DNA of 64,000 bases, from contig NZ_LMFY01000001.1 in assembly GCF_001426995.1 (NCBI RefSeq), forward strand, positions 2,723,471-2,787,470, in the 5' to 3' direction. Positions 22,609-34,357 of the stretch are shown here, one piece after another. How positions within the stretch are numbered: position 1 is the stretch's first letter; every line of letters starts with the position of its first letter. Under the pieces are notes generated by a model. That model ran no database searches and was not told the origin of the DNA. It worked only from the letters and a program-made list of their open reading frames with translations. This stretch comes from Microbacterium sp. Root553. GTDB lineage: Bacteria > Actinomycetota > Actinomycetes > Actinomycetales > Microbacteriaceae. The translations under genes and the position numbers were made by a program.

Positions 22609-23724
22609 TCAGTGCGTACGGAAGCGGTCGCGGAGCTTCGAGAACAGGCCCTGCTGGAACTGCGCCAGCTGGGGTCCCGGAGCCTTGGTCTTCTTGGCGA
22701 AGTCCTCGATGAGCGCGCGCTGCGCCGAATCGAGCTTCGTAGGCGTGACCACCTGCACGCCCACCCGCAGGTCACCGCGCTGCGTGCCGCGCAGAGGCGT
22801 GATGCCACGCCCCTTGATCGTCAGCACGTCGCCGGACTGCACGCCGGACCGGATCTCCAGCTCGACCTCTCCGTCGAGTCCCTGGATCGTCGTCTCGGTG
22901 CCGAGCACGGCATCCGGCATCGACACCTCGAGGGTCGCGAGCAGGTCATCGCCGTCGCGGCTGAAGGTCGGGTGCGGGTTGACCGTGACCTCGACGTACA
23001 GGTCGCCGTGCGGGCCGCCCGCCTTGCCGACCTCTCCGGAGCCGGGCAGCTGCAACCGCAGTCCGGTCTCCACACCGGCGGGGATGTCCAGCGAGACGGT
23101 GCGGCGGGAGCGCACGCGTCCCTGTCCCCCGCACGTGCCGCAGGGGTACGGAATCGTCGTTCCGTAGCCCTCGCAGGTGCCGCAGGGCTGAGAGGTGACG
23201 ACGTTGCCGAGCAGGCTGCGCACCTGTCGCTGCACATGGCCGGATCCGCCGCAGATGTCGCAGGTGACCGGCGAGGTGCCCTCCTGGCAGCACGATCCGT
23301 TGCACGTCTCGCAGAGCACGGCCGTGTCGACCTCGATGTCCCGGTGGGCGCCGAAGACCACGTCGCCCAGGTCGAGAGTGACGCGAACGAGTGCATCCTG
23401 TCCGCGCTCCCGTCGTGACCGCGGACGTGCTCCGCGTCCGCCGCCCTGACCGGCGCCGAAGAACGTCTCGAAGATGTCGCCGAAACCGCCGAAACCGCTG
23501 AAGTTCCCGGCTGCTCCGTCGCCACCGCCCATGTCGTACCGACGGCGGGAGTCGTCGTCGCTCAGCACGTCGTAGGCGTGCGTGACGAGCTTGAACTTCT
23601 CGGCCGCGTCCTCGCCGGGGTTCACGTCGGGGTGAAGCTGACGGGCGAGGCGTCGATAGGCCTTCTTGATCTCGTCGGTGGAGGCGTCACGGGAGACGCC
23701 CAATACCTCATAGTGGTCTGCCAC
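22609..23724 (-). CDS. dnaJ: Chaperone DnaJ
   Basis: Hsp40 co-chaperone that stimulates DnaK. The J domain opens [15 protein letters not shown] and contains the HPD triad. A Gly/Phe linker precedes four zinc motifs: [24 protein letters not shown] and CGTCGGQG. The first ends SC instead of the usual G-x-G form. The C-terminal substrate domains follow, for 371 residues in total. It lies 39 bases downstream of hrcA and is presumably controlled from the CIRCE site ahead of hrcA. dnaK and grpE are not in the window, so this is the second, HrcA-linked dnaJ type of actinobacteria. Confidence 0.95.
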   Translation of the reverse strand: MADHYEVLGVSRDASTDEIKKAYRRLARQLHPDVNPGEDAAEKFKLVTHAYDVLSDDDSRRRYDMGGGDGAAGNFSGFGGFGDIFETFFGAGQGGGRGARPRSRRERGQDALVRVTLDLGDVVFGAHRDIEVDTAVLCETCNGSCCQEGTSPVTCDICGGSGHVQRQVRSLLGNVVTSQPCGTCEGYGTTIPYPCGTCGGQGRVRSRRTVSLDIPAGVETGLRLQLPGSGEVGKAGGPHGDLYVEVTVNPHPTFSRDGDDLLATLEVSMPDAVLGTETTIQGLDGEVELEIRSGVQSGDVLTIKGRGITPLRGTQRGDLRVGVQVVTPTKLDSAQRALIEDFAKKTKAPGPQLAQFQQGLFSKLRDRFRTH

Positions 23725-23763
23725 GTTGGCCCTTCCAGGTGTGTCGTTGTGTGAGCGCCCGCG

Positions 23764-24795
23764 TCAGCGGGACGCCTCGTCTTCGTCGAGCATCCGCGAC
23801 AGATAGCGGGCCACGGCCCGCGCTGCCGCCAGGTTGCTCGGATAGTCCATGCGGGTGGGCCCCATCACGCCGACCCGCGCCATGCCGCTGGGCGCGGCGT
23901 AGTTGCTCGCGACGATCGACGCCTCGCCCAGACCGAATGATGCGTTCTCAGTGCCGATGCTGGCCGCGAGACCGTGGGAGTCGGCTTCCATCTCGCTCAT
24001 CAGCCGCAACAGGGTCACCTGCTCCTCGATCGCCTCGAGGAGCGGGTGGATGCTGCCGCGGAAGTCCTGCTCGCGCCGGGCGAGTGTCGCGGCCCCCGCC
24101 ATGACCAGTCGTTCCTGCCGGAATGCGCCGAGCTCTTCGATGATGATCGCCGCGAGAGCTCGCAACGCGACGTCGTCGGAATGCTCGTCCGCGGCGAGCA
24201 GAGCCTGCAGCCGATCGGCGGCATCGCTCACCGCGCGCTGCGTGATCAGGGCCGACAGCCGCGCGCGCAGCAGCGCCATGTCGGTCTCGTCGACGTCGAC
24301 CGGCAGCGGAGCCATGCGCTGCGACACTCCCCCGGCGTCGGTGACCAGAACGATGAGCAGACGATTGGGGGCCAGCGCCACGAGCTCGATGTGCGTCAGT
24401 CGCGCGCGAGCGAACGACGGGTACTGCGCGAGAGCGACCTGTCCGGTGAGCTGGGTGAGCACGCGGACGGTGCGCACCATGAGATCGTCGAGATCGGACG
24501 GAGCCGTGAGGAAGGACTCGATCGCGGTGCGCTGCGCGACCGTGAGAGGACGCAACTGCGCGAGGTGGTCGACGAAGACGCGGTAGCCCTTGTCGGTCGG
24601 AACGCGGCCCGAAGACGTGTGCGGGGCAGTGATCAGCTCCTCGTCCTCGAGCAGAGCCATGTCGTTGCGGATCGTCGCCGCCGACACTCCGAACGAGTAG
24701 CGATCGACGATGGAACGGCTGCCGACGGGCTCGTGCGTCTCGACGTAGTCCTGCACGATCGCCCGGAGAACCTGGAGGCCTCTTTCACTGACCAT
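23764..24795 (-). CDS. hrcA: Heat-inducible transcription repressor HrcA
   Basis: Repressor of heat-shock genes that binds CIRCE operators. The N-terminal winged helix reads GLQVLRAIVQDYVETHEPVG and SAATIRNDMALLEDEELI, and GRVPTDKGYR is the family signature. At 343 residues it is normal. The ATG at 24795 is chosen over a frame open to 24909 because AGGGAGGGAG lies before it and the helix-turn-helix begins there. A CIRCE palindrome sits 16 bases upstream, so it represses itself and dnaJ. Confidence 0.95.
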   Translation of the reverse strand: MVSERGLQVLRAIVQDYVETHEPVGSRSIVDRYSFGVSAATIRNDMALLEDEELITAPHTSSGRVPTDKGYRVFVDHLAQLRPLTVAQRTAIESFLTAPSDLDDLMVRTVRVLTQLTGQVALAQYPSFARARLTHIELVALAPNRLLIVLVTDAGGVSQRMAPLPVDVDETDMALLRARLSALITQRAVSDAADRLQALLAADEHSDDVALRALAAIIIEELGAFRQERLVMAGAATLARREQDFRGSIHPLLEAIEEQVTLLRLMSEMEADSHGLAASIGTENASFGLGEASIVASNYAAPSGMARVGVMGPTRMDYPSNLAAARAVARYLSRMLDEDEASR

Positions 24796-24810
24796 CGCAA
24801 CTCCCTCCCT

Positions 24811-24837
24811 CTGGCACTCACTGACTTCGAGTGCCAA
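24811..24837. promoter_or_regulatory. CIRCE operator for HrcA
   Basis: The inverted repeat CTGGCACTC-N9-GAGTGCCAA, within one or two positions per arm of the canonical TTAGCACTC-N9-GAGTGCTAA. It lies just upstream of hrcA and 49 bases from the divergent esterase start, whose promoter might also be affected. Confidence 0.93.
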
Positions 24838-24886
24838 TTCTACCCGCCGAGGCGGGCGCCGCGCTGATCGCCCTACGATGACGGGT

Positions 24887-26302
24887 ATGAGTGTCGCGCC
24901 GCAGGTCACCGTGTCCGCCGGAATCGTGCGCGGCGAGGCTGTCGACGGGGTGCACCGATACCTCGGAATCCCCTACGCCGCCGCCCCGTTCGGGCCGGAC
25001 CGCTTCCGGGCTCCTCGGTCGACTCCCGCGTGGGAGGGCGTCCGCGACGCCGTGAGTTTCGGACCGACCTCTCCTCAGCATCCGTACCCCGGCGCCATCG
25101 GCGATCTGCTCGGTTCGGTCGAGATCCCCGGAGACGAGATCCTCTCGGTCAACATCTGGGCTCCGGAGGATGCGGACGGTGCACCGGTCGTCCTCTGGAT
25201 CCACGGTGGCGCACTCGAGCGCGGCACCGCCGCACTCCCCCTGTACGACGGATCCGGGTTCGCTCGGGCGGGCATCGTGTTCGCCTCGATCAACTACCGC
25301 CTGGGATCCGAGGGCTTCTCGGTGCTCACGGGGGCTCCCCGGAACCTGGGACTCCAGGACGCCGCCGCGGGACTCGCCTGGGTGCACGAGGAAATCGCGT
25401 CGTTCGGCGGCGATCCCTCGCAGATCACCGTCATGGGCGAATCCGCCGGCGGCGCCATCGTCGCCGGTCTGCTCGCCGTCGCCTCGTCGCGGGAGCTGAT
25501 CTCGCGGGCGATCATCGAATCCGGACCACTCGAGGCGCAGACCGCGAAGAAGGCCGGGCGCGTCACGGCGCAGCTGGCGAAGCGGCTCGGCATCAGGGCC
25601 GACCGCGCGAGCTTCCTCGGAGCATCTCCCGCGAAGCTGCTCCATGCGCGACGGCAGCAGTCCTCCGGCTCCTCTCCGCTGGGTGGAGCGCCCGGATTCC
25701 AGTTCGCCGTGGACGCCGAGTCGCTGCCTCGCTCGCCCCACGAGGTGCTCGCCGACACGGACCTGCCCCTGCTCATCGGAAGCAACACCGATGAATACCG
25801 ACTCTGGTTCCCTCCGGCTGCGCTGGCGGGAATCAGCGAGGCGAAGCTCTTGCTCGCACGACTCGCTCTGCGGATCCCGCGAAAAGCGGTCGCGGCCTAT
25901 CGATCGACCTTCCCCGGTGCCTCCACCGGCGAGATATTCGGCCAGCTCGCCACCGACATCATGCTCCGCGCGCCGCTGACCCGACTGGCGCTGGCGCGTC
26001 ACGCACCCACGTTCGTCTACGAGTTCGCATGGCAGAGTCGAGTCCGCGACCTGCGTGCGGCGCACGCCCTGGAGCTCGGCTTCGTGTTCGATCGCCTCGG
26101 CGACCCCGAGGCGCAGCGGCTCGCCGGACAGGATGCCCCGCAGAGACTCGCGGACGAGATGCACAGAGCATGGATCTCATTCATCAAGACCGGCAACCCC
26201 GGGTGGCCGGAGTTCGGCACGGAGAGGACCACGCGCCTGTTCGACACCGAGAGCTCCACCGTCACGCAGCGCCGGACGGACGCCCTCGACATGCTGCCAT
26301 AG
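24887..26302 (+). CDS. Type-B carboxylesterase/lipase family hydrolase
   Basis: An alpha/beta hydrolase of 471 residues with the nucleophile elbow GESAGG and the oxyanion stretch VVLWIHGGAL. The catalytic acid is probably in IGSNTDEYR and the His in AAHALELGFVF. The N-terminal motif YLGIPYAAAPFGPDRF is typical of the type-B family. No signal peptide, so intracellular. ATG 24887 is preferred over 24878, because TACGAT (24874-24879) lies seven bases before it, suggesting leaderless expression. Natural substrate unknown; ester or carbamate hydrolysis is inferred from the family. Confidence 0.9.
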   Translation: MSVAPQVTVSAGIVRGEAVDGVHRYLGIPYAAAPFGPDRFRAPRSTPAWEGVRDAVSFGPTSPQHPYPGAIGDLLGSVEIPGDEILSVNIWAPEDADGAPVVLWIHGGALERGTAALPLYDGSGFARAGIVFASINYRLGSEGFSVLTGAPRNLGLQDAAAGLAWVHEEIASFGGDPSQITVMGESAGGAIVAGLLAVASSRELISRAIIESGPLEAQTAKKAGRVTAQLAKRLGIRADRASFLGASPAKLLHARRQQSSGSSPLGGAPGFQFAVDAESLPRSPHEVLADTDLPLLIGSNTDEYRLWFPPAALAGISEAKLLLARLALRIPRKAVAAYRSTFPGASTGEIFGQLATDIMLRAPLTRLALARHAPTFVYEFAWQSRVRDLRAAHALELGFVFDRLGDPEAQRLAGQDAPQRLADEMHRAWISFIKTGNPGWPEFGTERTTRLFDTESSTVTQRRTDALDMLP

Positions 26303-26318
26303 CGGTCCGCCGGCAGGA

Positions 26319-27536
26319 TCAGTCGGTGAGCTCGCGCACGACCGCATCGGCGAGCAGGCGTCCGCGAAGGGTGAGCTGCACCCTGCCCCGCACCGCCGCG
26401 CCGGGGTCGACGAGACCGTCGGCGATCAGCCCGGCGACGCGCGTGCGACGCTCCGCGGGCAGGTCGGCGATCGCGATCCCTTCACGGATGCGGCTCAGCA
26501 GCAGGACCCGCTCCAGGGTGCGCGACGCCTCGTCCGGCCGCTCCGTGCCCGCGGCGGGCGACTCGGCGGCGGCGAGCCGCTGGGCGTAGGCGGCGGGATG
26601 CTTGACGTTCCACCAGCGCAGACCAGCGACGTGGCTGTGCGCACCGGGCCCGAAACCCCACCAGTCGTTGCCCCGCCAGTAGGCGAGGTTGTGCCGGGAC
26701 CGCTGCTGCTCGGACCGCGACCAGTTGCTCACCTCGTACCAGTCGAAACCGGCGGCGGCGAGACGGGCGTCGGCCAGCTCGTACATGTCGGCCTGCAGGT
26801 CGTCGTCGGGGGCGGGCACCTCGCCGCGGCGGATCTGACGGGCGAGCTTGGTGCCGTCCTCGATGATCAGCGCGTAGGCGGAGACGTGATCGGAGTCCAG
26901 CGCGAGCGCCGCATCGAGCGAGGCCTCCCAGTCGCCGAGCGTCTCCCCCGGAGCGCCGTAGATGAGGTCGACGCTCACCGCGAGCCCCGCCTCCTTCGCC
27001 GCGGCGACGGCCGTCGTGACGTTGTCGGGGTGGTGCGTCCGGTCCAGCGCCGCCAGCACGTGCGGCACGGCCGACTGCATGCCGATGGAGAGGCGCGTGA
27101 CTCCTGCATCCGCCAGCGTGCGCGCCACCTGCGGCGTCACCGTGTCGGGATTCGCCTCGACGGTGACCTCGGCCCCGTCCACCAGCCCGAAGGCGTCCGT
27201 CGCCGCATCGAGCATCCGCGCGAGGTCGCCGGGCGGGAGCAGCGTGGGCGTGCCTCCGCCGAAGAACACCGTGTCCATCGCACGGAGGGCACCGGCATCG
27301 GCGAGCACCCGTCGTGCGAGGTCGATCTCGCCGATCAGCGTCGTGGCGTAGTCCTCCTGCTTCGCTCCGCGGAGCTCGCTCGACGTGTACGTGTTGAAGT
27401 CGCAGTAGCCGCACCGGACACGGCAGAACGGCACGTGCAGGTATGCCGAGAAGGGCACTGCGGGGTCGACGGAGAGATCCGACGGCAGGTGCCCGTCGGT
27501 CGGGGCCGGGTCTCCGAGCGGCAGAGGACCGGGCAT
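26319..27536 (-). CDS. hemW: Radical SAM heme chaperone HemW
   Basis: A radical-SAM protein once annotated as coproporphyrinogen oxidase. The cluster motif is HVPFCRVRCGYCDF (C-x3-C-x2-C), followed by FFGGGTPTLL and LSIGMQSA. The extra Cys in CDF is the HemW mark, contrasting with true HemN. It probably inserts heme into respiratory enzymes. 405 residues, starting ATG 27536. It is the third gene of lepA-DUF1990-hemW, 16 bases after DUF1990. Confidence 0.92.
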   Translation of the reverse strand: MPGPLPLGDPAPTDGHLPSDLSVDPAVPFSAYLHVPFCRVRCGYCDFNTYTSSELRGAKQEDYATTLIGEIDLARRVLADAGALRAMDTVFFGGGTPTLLPPGDLARMLDAATDAFGLVDGAEVTVEANPDTVTPQVARTLADAGVTRLSIGMQSAVPHVLAALDRTHHPDNVTTAVAAAKEAGLAVSVDLIYGAPGETLGDWEASLDAALALDSDHVSAYALIIEDGTKLARQIRRGEVPAPDDDLQADMYELADARLAAAGFDWYEVSNWSRSEQQRSRHNLAYWRGNDWWGFGPGAHSHVAGLRWWNVKHPAAYAQRLAAAESPAAGTERPDEASRTLERVLLLSRIREGIAIADLPAERRTRVAGLIADGLVDPGAAVRGRVQLTLRGRLLADAVVRELTD

Positions 27537-27552
27537 CAGTGACGCACGGCCA

Positions 27553-28206
27553 TCAGACCGGAGTCGCGTAGAGCGGCGAGATGGCCCGCAGGTAGCGGGA
27601 GAAGAGCTCTCGGCGGCGACGCTTCACCAGCGGAGGCACGAGGCGGTAGAGCAGGGAGTTCGGCGCGTCGAAGGCGCGCACCGAGAACCAGACCTCGTCG
27701 TTGTCCTCGCGCCAGTCGATGTCGAAGGACTCCTCACCGCGCACGACGGAACCGCCGACCGTGCCCAGCACGAAGCCGATGCGGCGCTTCTCCTCGGTGA
27801 CCGAGATGACGCGCAGCTCGGCATCCGCGCGCATGCCCGCGACCCGCCCGTGCAGCTTCAGGGTCATGCCCGGGCCTGCGAACGGCGTGCCCTCGGCATC
27901 GAAGCGCTGTTCGACGTCGTTCTTGCTCGGCGCGATCGGGGTGCCCTCCGCGTCGAAGCTCACGCCGGCGTACGCCGGACCCGGTGCCGGACGCACATCG
28001 TCGACTTTCAGTCCGGATGCCCGCTGCGCGGTCCACGTGAGAAGCGACTCGCCCGCGGACTGGAACCGCTCGAAGCCGCTCCCGATCCGCCACGAGTTCT
28101 CCGCCGGGAGGCTGCGCTCCGGCGGGTACTGCATCAGATCGGGCGCGTGGGTCGCACCCACGGCCGCATAGTCCACCGTGTCGTCTCGGAAAGTCCCGCG
28201 CCGCAT
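27553..28206 (-). CDS. DUF1990 (UPF0548) family protein
   Basis: A 217-residue protein matching the DUF1990 pattern: FRDDTVDYAAVGATH at the start, WRIGSGFERFQSA, and a C-terminal FGTVGGSVVRGEE-like beta region ending in RRRRELFSRYLRAI. Biochemical role unknown. The frame is open to 28248, but the ATG at 28206 gives the family start, and TAGGCT (28214-28219) lies seven bases before it. It lies between lepA and hemW on the same strand with short gaps. The family resembles a lipid-binding-like fold in overall pattern, but I cannot assign a ligand. Confidence 0.82.
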   Translation of the reverse strand: MRRGTFRDDTVDYAAVGATHAPDLMQYPPERSLPAENSWRIGSGFERFQSAGESLLTWTAQRASGLKVDDVRPAPGPAYAGVSFDAEGTPIAPSKNDVEQRFDAEGTPFAGPGMTLKLHGRVAGMRADAELRVISVTEEKRRIGFVLGTVGGSVVRGEESFDIDWREDNDEVWFSVRAFDAPNSLLYRLVPPLVKRRRRELFSRYLRAISPLYATPV

Positions 28207-28278
28207 GAGAACCAGCCTACTTGTCGTTGTCTGGACGATCACCCTCACGCGCCGAGCCCCGCCCGACGCGCGAGCCCA

Positions 28279-30147
<1,869 letters not shown>

Positions 30148-30387
30148 GTCCCGTCGATTCTACGGTGAGGCGAGGCTAATGCCCGATTCACCAGATCCGG
30201 TGTTAGTCTTCCGAGGTTGCCCGGGGGCCATCCGTGACACCGGATCCCGTGAGCGGTAGGACTCCGTCACAGACAAGGTGAAGGCGTCGCGTCGCGCAGA
30301 TCGGCAGATGGTGATTGACTGTCTCTTCGACTCAGCGTTGCGTCGGCAGATCCCGAGCGCGTCTGAACAAGAGAAAGAATCATCACC
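30148..30387 (+). promoter_or_regulatory. Leader region of the peptide ABC operon
   Basis: TAGTCT at 30204-30209 with a TGT just before it resembles an extended -10 box and would give a leader of about 170 bases. The leader holds a GTGAC...GTCAC inverted pair near 30230-30270. No riboswitch class was recognised. A second possible -35 (TTGACT, 30315-30320) lacks a good -10. Confidence 0.35.
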
Positions 30388-31371
30388 TTGATCAAGTATC
30401 TGTTGCGTCGAGCGGTCGGCTGGTTGCTCATGATCGTGATTGCGACCAACGTCACCTACTTCCTGGCGTGGAGCTTCCTGGATCCCCGGAGCAATTACGT
30501 CGGACGACGCCCCCCGCTCAGTCCCGACGAGATCACCCGGATGCTGGAGCCGTTCAATCTGAGCGACACCGTCCCGCTGGTCGAGCGATGGTGGACCTGG
30601 TTCAGCGGCATCCTCTTCCGCTGGGACTGGGGCCAGAGCCCCGTCGGTCAGTCGGTGAACGACCAGATCGCCTACCGCATGTGGGTGTCCGCAGAGCTCG
30701 TGATCGGCGCCACCATCCTCGGAGCGGTGCTCGGTATCGGACTCGGCGTCTACACCGCCTCGCGCCAGTACAAGCTGGGTGACCGCATCGGTCAGGCCAC
30801 GTCCATCGTCACGATGAACATCCCGATCGTCGTCGCGGCGCTCGGCATCGTGCTCCTCGCCATCGCCTTCAACGAGTGGGTGGGTGTGCGCGTCTTCTAC
30901 GTGACGGGCGCGGGCAGCAAGGGGGTCGAGGGCTTCTTCCCCTACCTCCTCGACAAGCTGCAGCATCTGACGCTGCCGACCATCGCGCTCGTCTTCACGG
31001 GCTACGCGAACTACCACCTGCTGCAGCGCTCGCTCCTGCTGGACAACATCAAGGCCGACTATGTGCGCACCGCACGCGCGAAGGGTCTGACCAAGCAGCA
31101 GGCGATCCGCAAGCACGCACTCCGTCCCTCGCTCATCCCGGTGGCCACACAGCTCGCCTTCACGATCCCCACCGTCTTCACCGGCGCGATCCTCACGGAG
31201 TCGATCTTCGGCTGGAACGGCATGGGCAAGTACTTCATCGACACGATCAGCAAGAACGACGTGCACGGTGTGGTCGCCGTCGCGGCCTTCGGTGCCGTGC
31301 TCACCGCCATCGGCGCGATCCTCGCGGACATCGCCGTCGTCGCCCTCGATCCGCGAGTGAGAGTGAGCTGA
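30388..31371 (+). CDS. Peptide ABC transporter permease (DppB/OppB-like)
   Basis: Inner-membrane permease of 327 residues with about six hydrophobic segments. The EAA-loop region YVRTARAKGLTKQQAIRKHALRPSLIP contacts the ATPase and is diagnostic of the DppB/OppB class. The start is TTG at 30388 with GAGAAAG upstream. First gene of a four-gene cluster with DppC-like, double-ATPase and binding-protein genes. It is unusually rich in segments near residues 170-190 (VTGAGSKGVEGFFPYLL), which may be an outside loop. Presumed role: import of di- or oligopeptides. Confidence 0.9.
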   Translation: MIKYLLRRAVGWLLMIVIATNVTYFLAWSFLDPRSNYVGRRPPLSPDEITRMLEPFNLSDTVPLVERWWTWFSGILFRWDWGQSPVGQSVNDQIAYRMWVSAELVIGATILGAVLGIGLGVYTASRQYKLGDRIGQATSIVTMNIPIVVAALGIVLLAIAFNEWVGVRVFYVTGAGSKGVEGFFPYLLDKLQHLTLPTIALVFTGYANYHLLQRSLLLDNIKADYVRTARAKGLTKQQAIRKHALRPSLIPVATQLAFTIPTVFTGAILTESIFGWNGMGKYFIDTISKNDVHGVVAVAAFGAVLTAIGAILADIAVVALDPRVRVS

Positions 31372-31372
31372 C

Positions 31373-32299
31373 ATGACCACGGAAATGATCGACCCCACGC
31401 TGCACCCGGATGAGCCTCAGGTGCCGGCCGCTGTCCAGCGCAAACGGATGTCGACCTTCAACCTCTACTACCGCCGCTTCATGCGGAACAGGCCAGCGGT
31501 CTTCGGAGTCTTCGTCTTCATCGCCCTCGTGCTCTTCTCGATCATCGGGCCTCTGGTCGCCAAGTACGACCACATCTACCTCGACTTCCTGAACCTCGGC
31601 ACCCCGCCGTCGGCCGAGCACTGGTTCGGCACGACTCCGGCCGGCAACGACCTGTTCGCTCAGGCGTCGATCGGGCTGCAGCGCTCACTCATGATCGCCG
31701 TCACGGTGTCGGTCGGCACGACAGTCCTCTCGGCCATCGTCGGCACGGCTGCGGCCTACTTCGGCGGACGCGTCGAGCGTTGGACCCTGCTCCTCATCCA
31801 CTTCCTCATGGTGATCCCGACCTTCCTGATCCTCGCGCTGGTGTCGAACACCGCCGGCGGCGACTGGCGGGTCATCGCGCTCGCGCTCATCTTCATCGGC
31901 TGGTTCTTCCAGGCCAGGGTGATCTGGACCATGGCGCTCTCCCTTCGTGAGCGGGAGTACGTGGAGGCCGCCCGATACATGGGTGTGCGCGGAATGAGGA
32001 TCGTCATGCGACACCTCATCCCGAACATCGGATCGCTGCTCGTCATCAACTTCACCCTCGGAGTCGTGGCGGCCGTCATGACCGAGACCGGACTGTCGTT
32101 CATCGGCTTCGGCGTCAAGATCCCCGACGTGTCACTCGGCTCGCTCATCGGCAGCGGCGCCAACAGCATCACCAGCGCGCCGTGGCTGTTCTACTTCCCC
32201 GCCATCGCCCTCGTCATGCTCACCGTCTCGATGGCGCTCGTGGCTGATGGCCTGCGCGACGCGCTCGATCCCACCTCTGCGGCAGGAGGCCGCGCATGA
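31373..32299 (+). CDS. Peptide ABC transporter permease (DppC/OppC-like)
   Basis: Partner permease of 308 residues starting one base after the DppB-like stop. The N-terminal cytoplasmic stretch leads to a first helix (AVFGVFVFIALVLFSIIGPL), then the family motif HWFGTTPAGNDLFAQ. The EAA loop is REREYVEAARYMGVRGMRIVMRHLIPN. Its 3' end overlaps the ATPase gene by four bases (ATGA), so the genes are translated in concert. Confidence 0.92.
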   Translation: MTTEMIDPTLHPDEPQVPAAVQRKRMSTFNLYYRRFMRNRPAVFGVFVFIALVLFSIIGPLVAKYDHIYLDFLNLGTPPSAEHWFGTTPAGNDLFAQASIGLQRSLMIAVTVSVGTTVLSAIVGTAAAYFGGRVERWTLLLIHFLMVIPTFLILALVSNTAGGDWRVIALALIFIGWFFQARVIWTMALSLREREYVEAARYMGVRGMRIVMRHLIPNIGSLLVINFTLGVVAAVMTETGLSFIGFGVKIPDVSLGSLIGSGANSITSAPWLFYFPAIALVMLTVSMALVADGLRDALDPTSAAGGRA

Positions 32300-34239
32300 G
32301 CACCTACTCTGCAACCACAGTCCTTTCCGTCCGAGACCTGAGCGTCAGCTTCCCCTCCGAAGCGGGTCGCGTCGACGCCGTGCGCGGCGTCTCCTTCGAC
32401 CTCGAGGCGGGCAAAACGCTCGGCATCGTGGGCGAGTCCGGATCGGGCAAGTCGGTCACGTCCCTGGCGATCATGGGCCTGCTCGACGACAACGCGAAGG
32501 TCACCGGCTCGATCGTCTTCGACGGCCAGGAGCTGCTCGGCAAGAGCGACAAGCAGATGTCGATGATCCGCGGCAACGGCATGACGATGGTGTTCCAGGA
32601 TCCGCTCACCTCGCTCACCCCGGTGTTCACGATCGGCGACCAGCTGATCGAGGCGCTCACGGTGCACCGCAACCTCTCGAAGCGCGAGTCCTGGGATCGA
32701 TCCGTCGAACTGCTCACCCTGGTCGGGATTCCCGAGCCGGAGAAGCGGATGAAGTCCTTCCCGCACGAATTCTCGGGCGGTATGCGTCAGCGCGTCGTGA
32801 TCGCGATCGCGATGGCGAACAACCCGAAGCTGATCATCTGCGACGAGCCGACGACCGCTCTCGACGTCACGATCCAGGCGCAGATTCTCGATCTGATCGA
32901 GAAGGCGCAGGGCGAGACGGGTGCCGCGGTGATCATGATCACCCACGACATGGGTGTGGTCGCGCGCACCGCCGACGACGTCATCGTGATGTACGCCGGC
33001 AAACCCGTCGAGCACGCCGAGGCGCGGGAGCTGTTCCACCGCACCCGGATGCCGTACTCGATCGGACTCCTCGGCGCGATCCCCCGCGTCGACAAGTCGG
33101 AGAAGCAGCCCCTCGTCCCGATCAAGGGCAACCCGCCGTTGCTCATCGATCTGCCGGACGCCTGTCCGTTCGCCGACCGGTGCCCCATCGTCATGGACGC
33201 GTGCCGCACGCGGGAGCCCGAGCTGCTGCCCGTCACCACCGGAACGGATGCCGCGCACAGCGCCGCATGCATCCGTGCGAACGAGATCGAGGACGGCGGT
33301 CTGATCGGCGGTCTGCCGGTGTTCCCCATTCCGGTGATCCCCGAGAGCGACCTGACGCGCACTCCGCGCGAGCAGCGACCGGTGACCCTCGAGGTCCGCA
33401 ATCTCAACAAGACCTTCTCGCTGATGAAGGGCGCCATCTTCAAGCGCAAGGTCGGCGAGGTGCACGCGGTCAAGGGCCTCACCTTCGATGTTCGCGAGGG
33501 CGAGACGATGGCCATCGTCGGTGAGTCCGGGTCGGGCAAGACCACGACGCTGCTGCAGATCATGGACTTCGCCAAGCAGGACGACGGCGACATCATCGTG
33601 GCCGGCACCAGCGTCGGATCGATCACGAGCGGCAAGCAGGAGCGAGCGCTGAGGCGCGATATCCAGATCGTCTTCCAGGACCCGATGGGCGCCCTCGACC
33701 CGCGTATGACCGTGAGCGCGATCATCGCCGAGCCGATGATCGCCATCGGTGTCAAGCGAGAAGACGCTCACCGTCGAGTCCAGGAGCTGATGGACCTCGT
33801 GGGGCTGAACCCGGCGCACCTCGACCGGTTCCCCGGAGCGTTCTCCGGCGGACAGCGACAGCGCATCGGCATCGCCCGTGCACTCTCGACGAATCCGAAG
33901 ATCGTCGTCCTCGACGAGCCGGTATCCGCGCTCGACGTCTCCATCCAGGCCGGCGTCATCAACCTCCTCGATGAGCTGAAGGTCAAGCTCGGCCTGTCGT
34001 ACCTGTTCGTCGCACACGACCTCTCGGTGGTCCGTCACATCGCCGACCGCGTCGCTGTCATGTACCTCGGCGAGTTCGTCGAGCACGGCGATGTCGACGA
34101 CGTGTTCGACAACCCCCAGCACCCCTACACGCAAGCGCTGCTGTCGGCGATCCCCGTCCCGGACCCCGACATCGAGCGCAGTCGTCAGCGCGTGGTCTTC
34201 GATGCGGAGACGATGTCGACCCGACCGCTCGTCTCCTGA
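32296..34239 (+). CDS. Peptide ABC transporter ATP-binding protein, two ATPases fused (DppD-DppF)
   Basis: A 647-residue protein with two complete ABC ATPases. The first has GESGSGKSV, FSGGMRQRV and DEPTTALDVT, and ends in the oligopeptide-transporter Cys segment CPFADRCPIVMDAC. The second begins near residue 362 with GESGSGKTT, FSGGQRQRIGIA and DEPVSALDVS. Fusing DppD- and DppF-type subunits fixes a 1:1 ratio. It powers the two permeases encoded just upstream. ATG 32296 overlaps the DppC-like stop. Confidence 0.94.
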   Translation: MSTYSATTVLSVRDLSVSFPSEAGRVDAVRGVSFDLEAGKTLGIVGESGSGKSVTSLAIMGLLDDNAKVTGSIVFDGQELLGKSDKQMSMIRGNGMTMVFQDPLTSLTPVFTIGDQLIEALTVHRNLSKRESWDRSVELLTLVGIPEPEKRMKSFPHEFSGGMRQRVVIAIAMANNPKLIICDEPTTALDVTIQAQILDLIEKAQGETGAAVIMITHDMGVVARTADDVIVMYAGKPVEHAEARELFHRTRMPYSIGLLGAIPRVDKSEKQPLVPIKGNPPLLIDLPDACPFADRCPIVMDACRTREPELLPVTTGTDAAHSAACIRANEIEDGGLIGGLPVFPIPVIPESDLTRTPREQRPVTLEVRNLNKTFSLMKGAIFKRKVGEVHAVKGLTFDVREGETMAIVGESGSGKTTTLLQIMDFAKQDDGDIIVAGTSVGSITSGKQERALRRDIQIVFQDPMGALDPRMTVSAIIAEPMIAIGVKREDAHRRVQELMDLVGLNPAHLDRFPGAFSGGQRQRIGIARALSTNPKIVVLDEPVSALDVSIQAGVINLLDELKVKLGLSYLFVAHDLSVVRHIADRVAVMYLGEFVEHGDVDDVFDNPQHPYTQALLSAIPVPDPDIERSRQRVVFDAETMSTRPLVS

Positions 34240-34357
34240 GCTGCCCCGGTCACTGTCCGATAACGGTTACGGGATATTCACTCGTGCACCCGAGCCTTTC
34301 GGGCGAAAGCGAACTAATCTCCCATCTATGACTACGCCGAAAGGCGAAAGGAGCACC

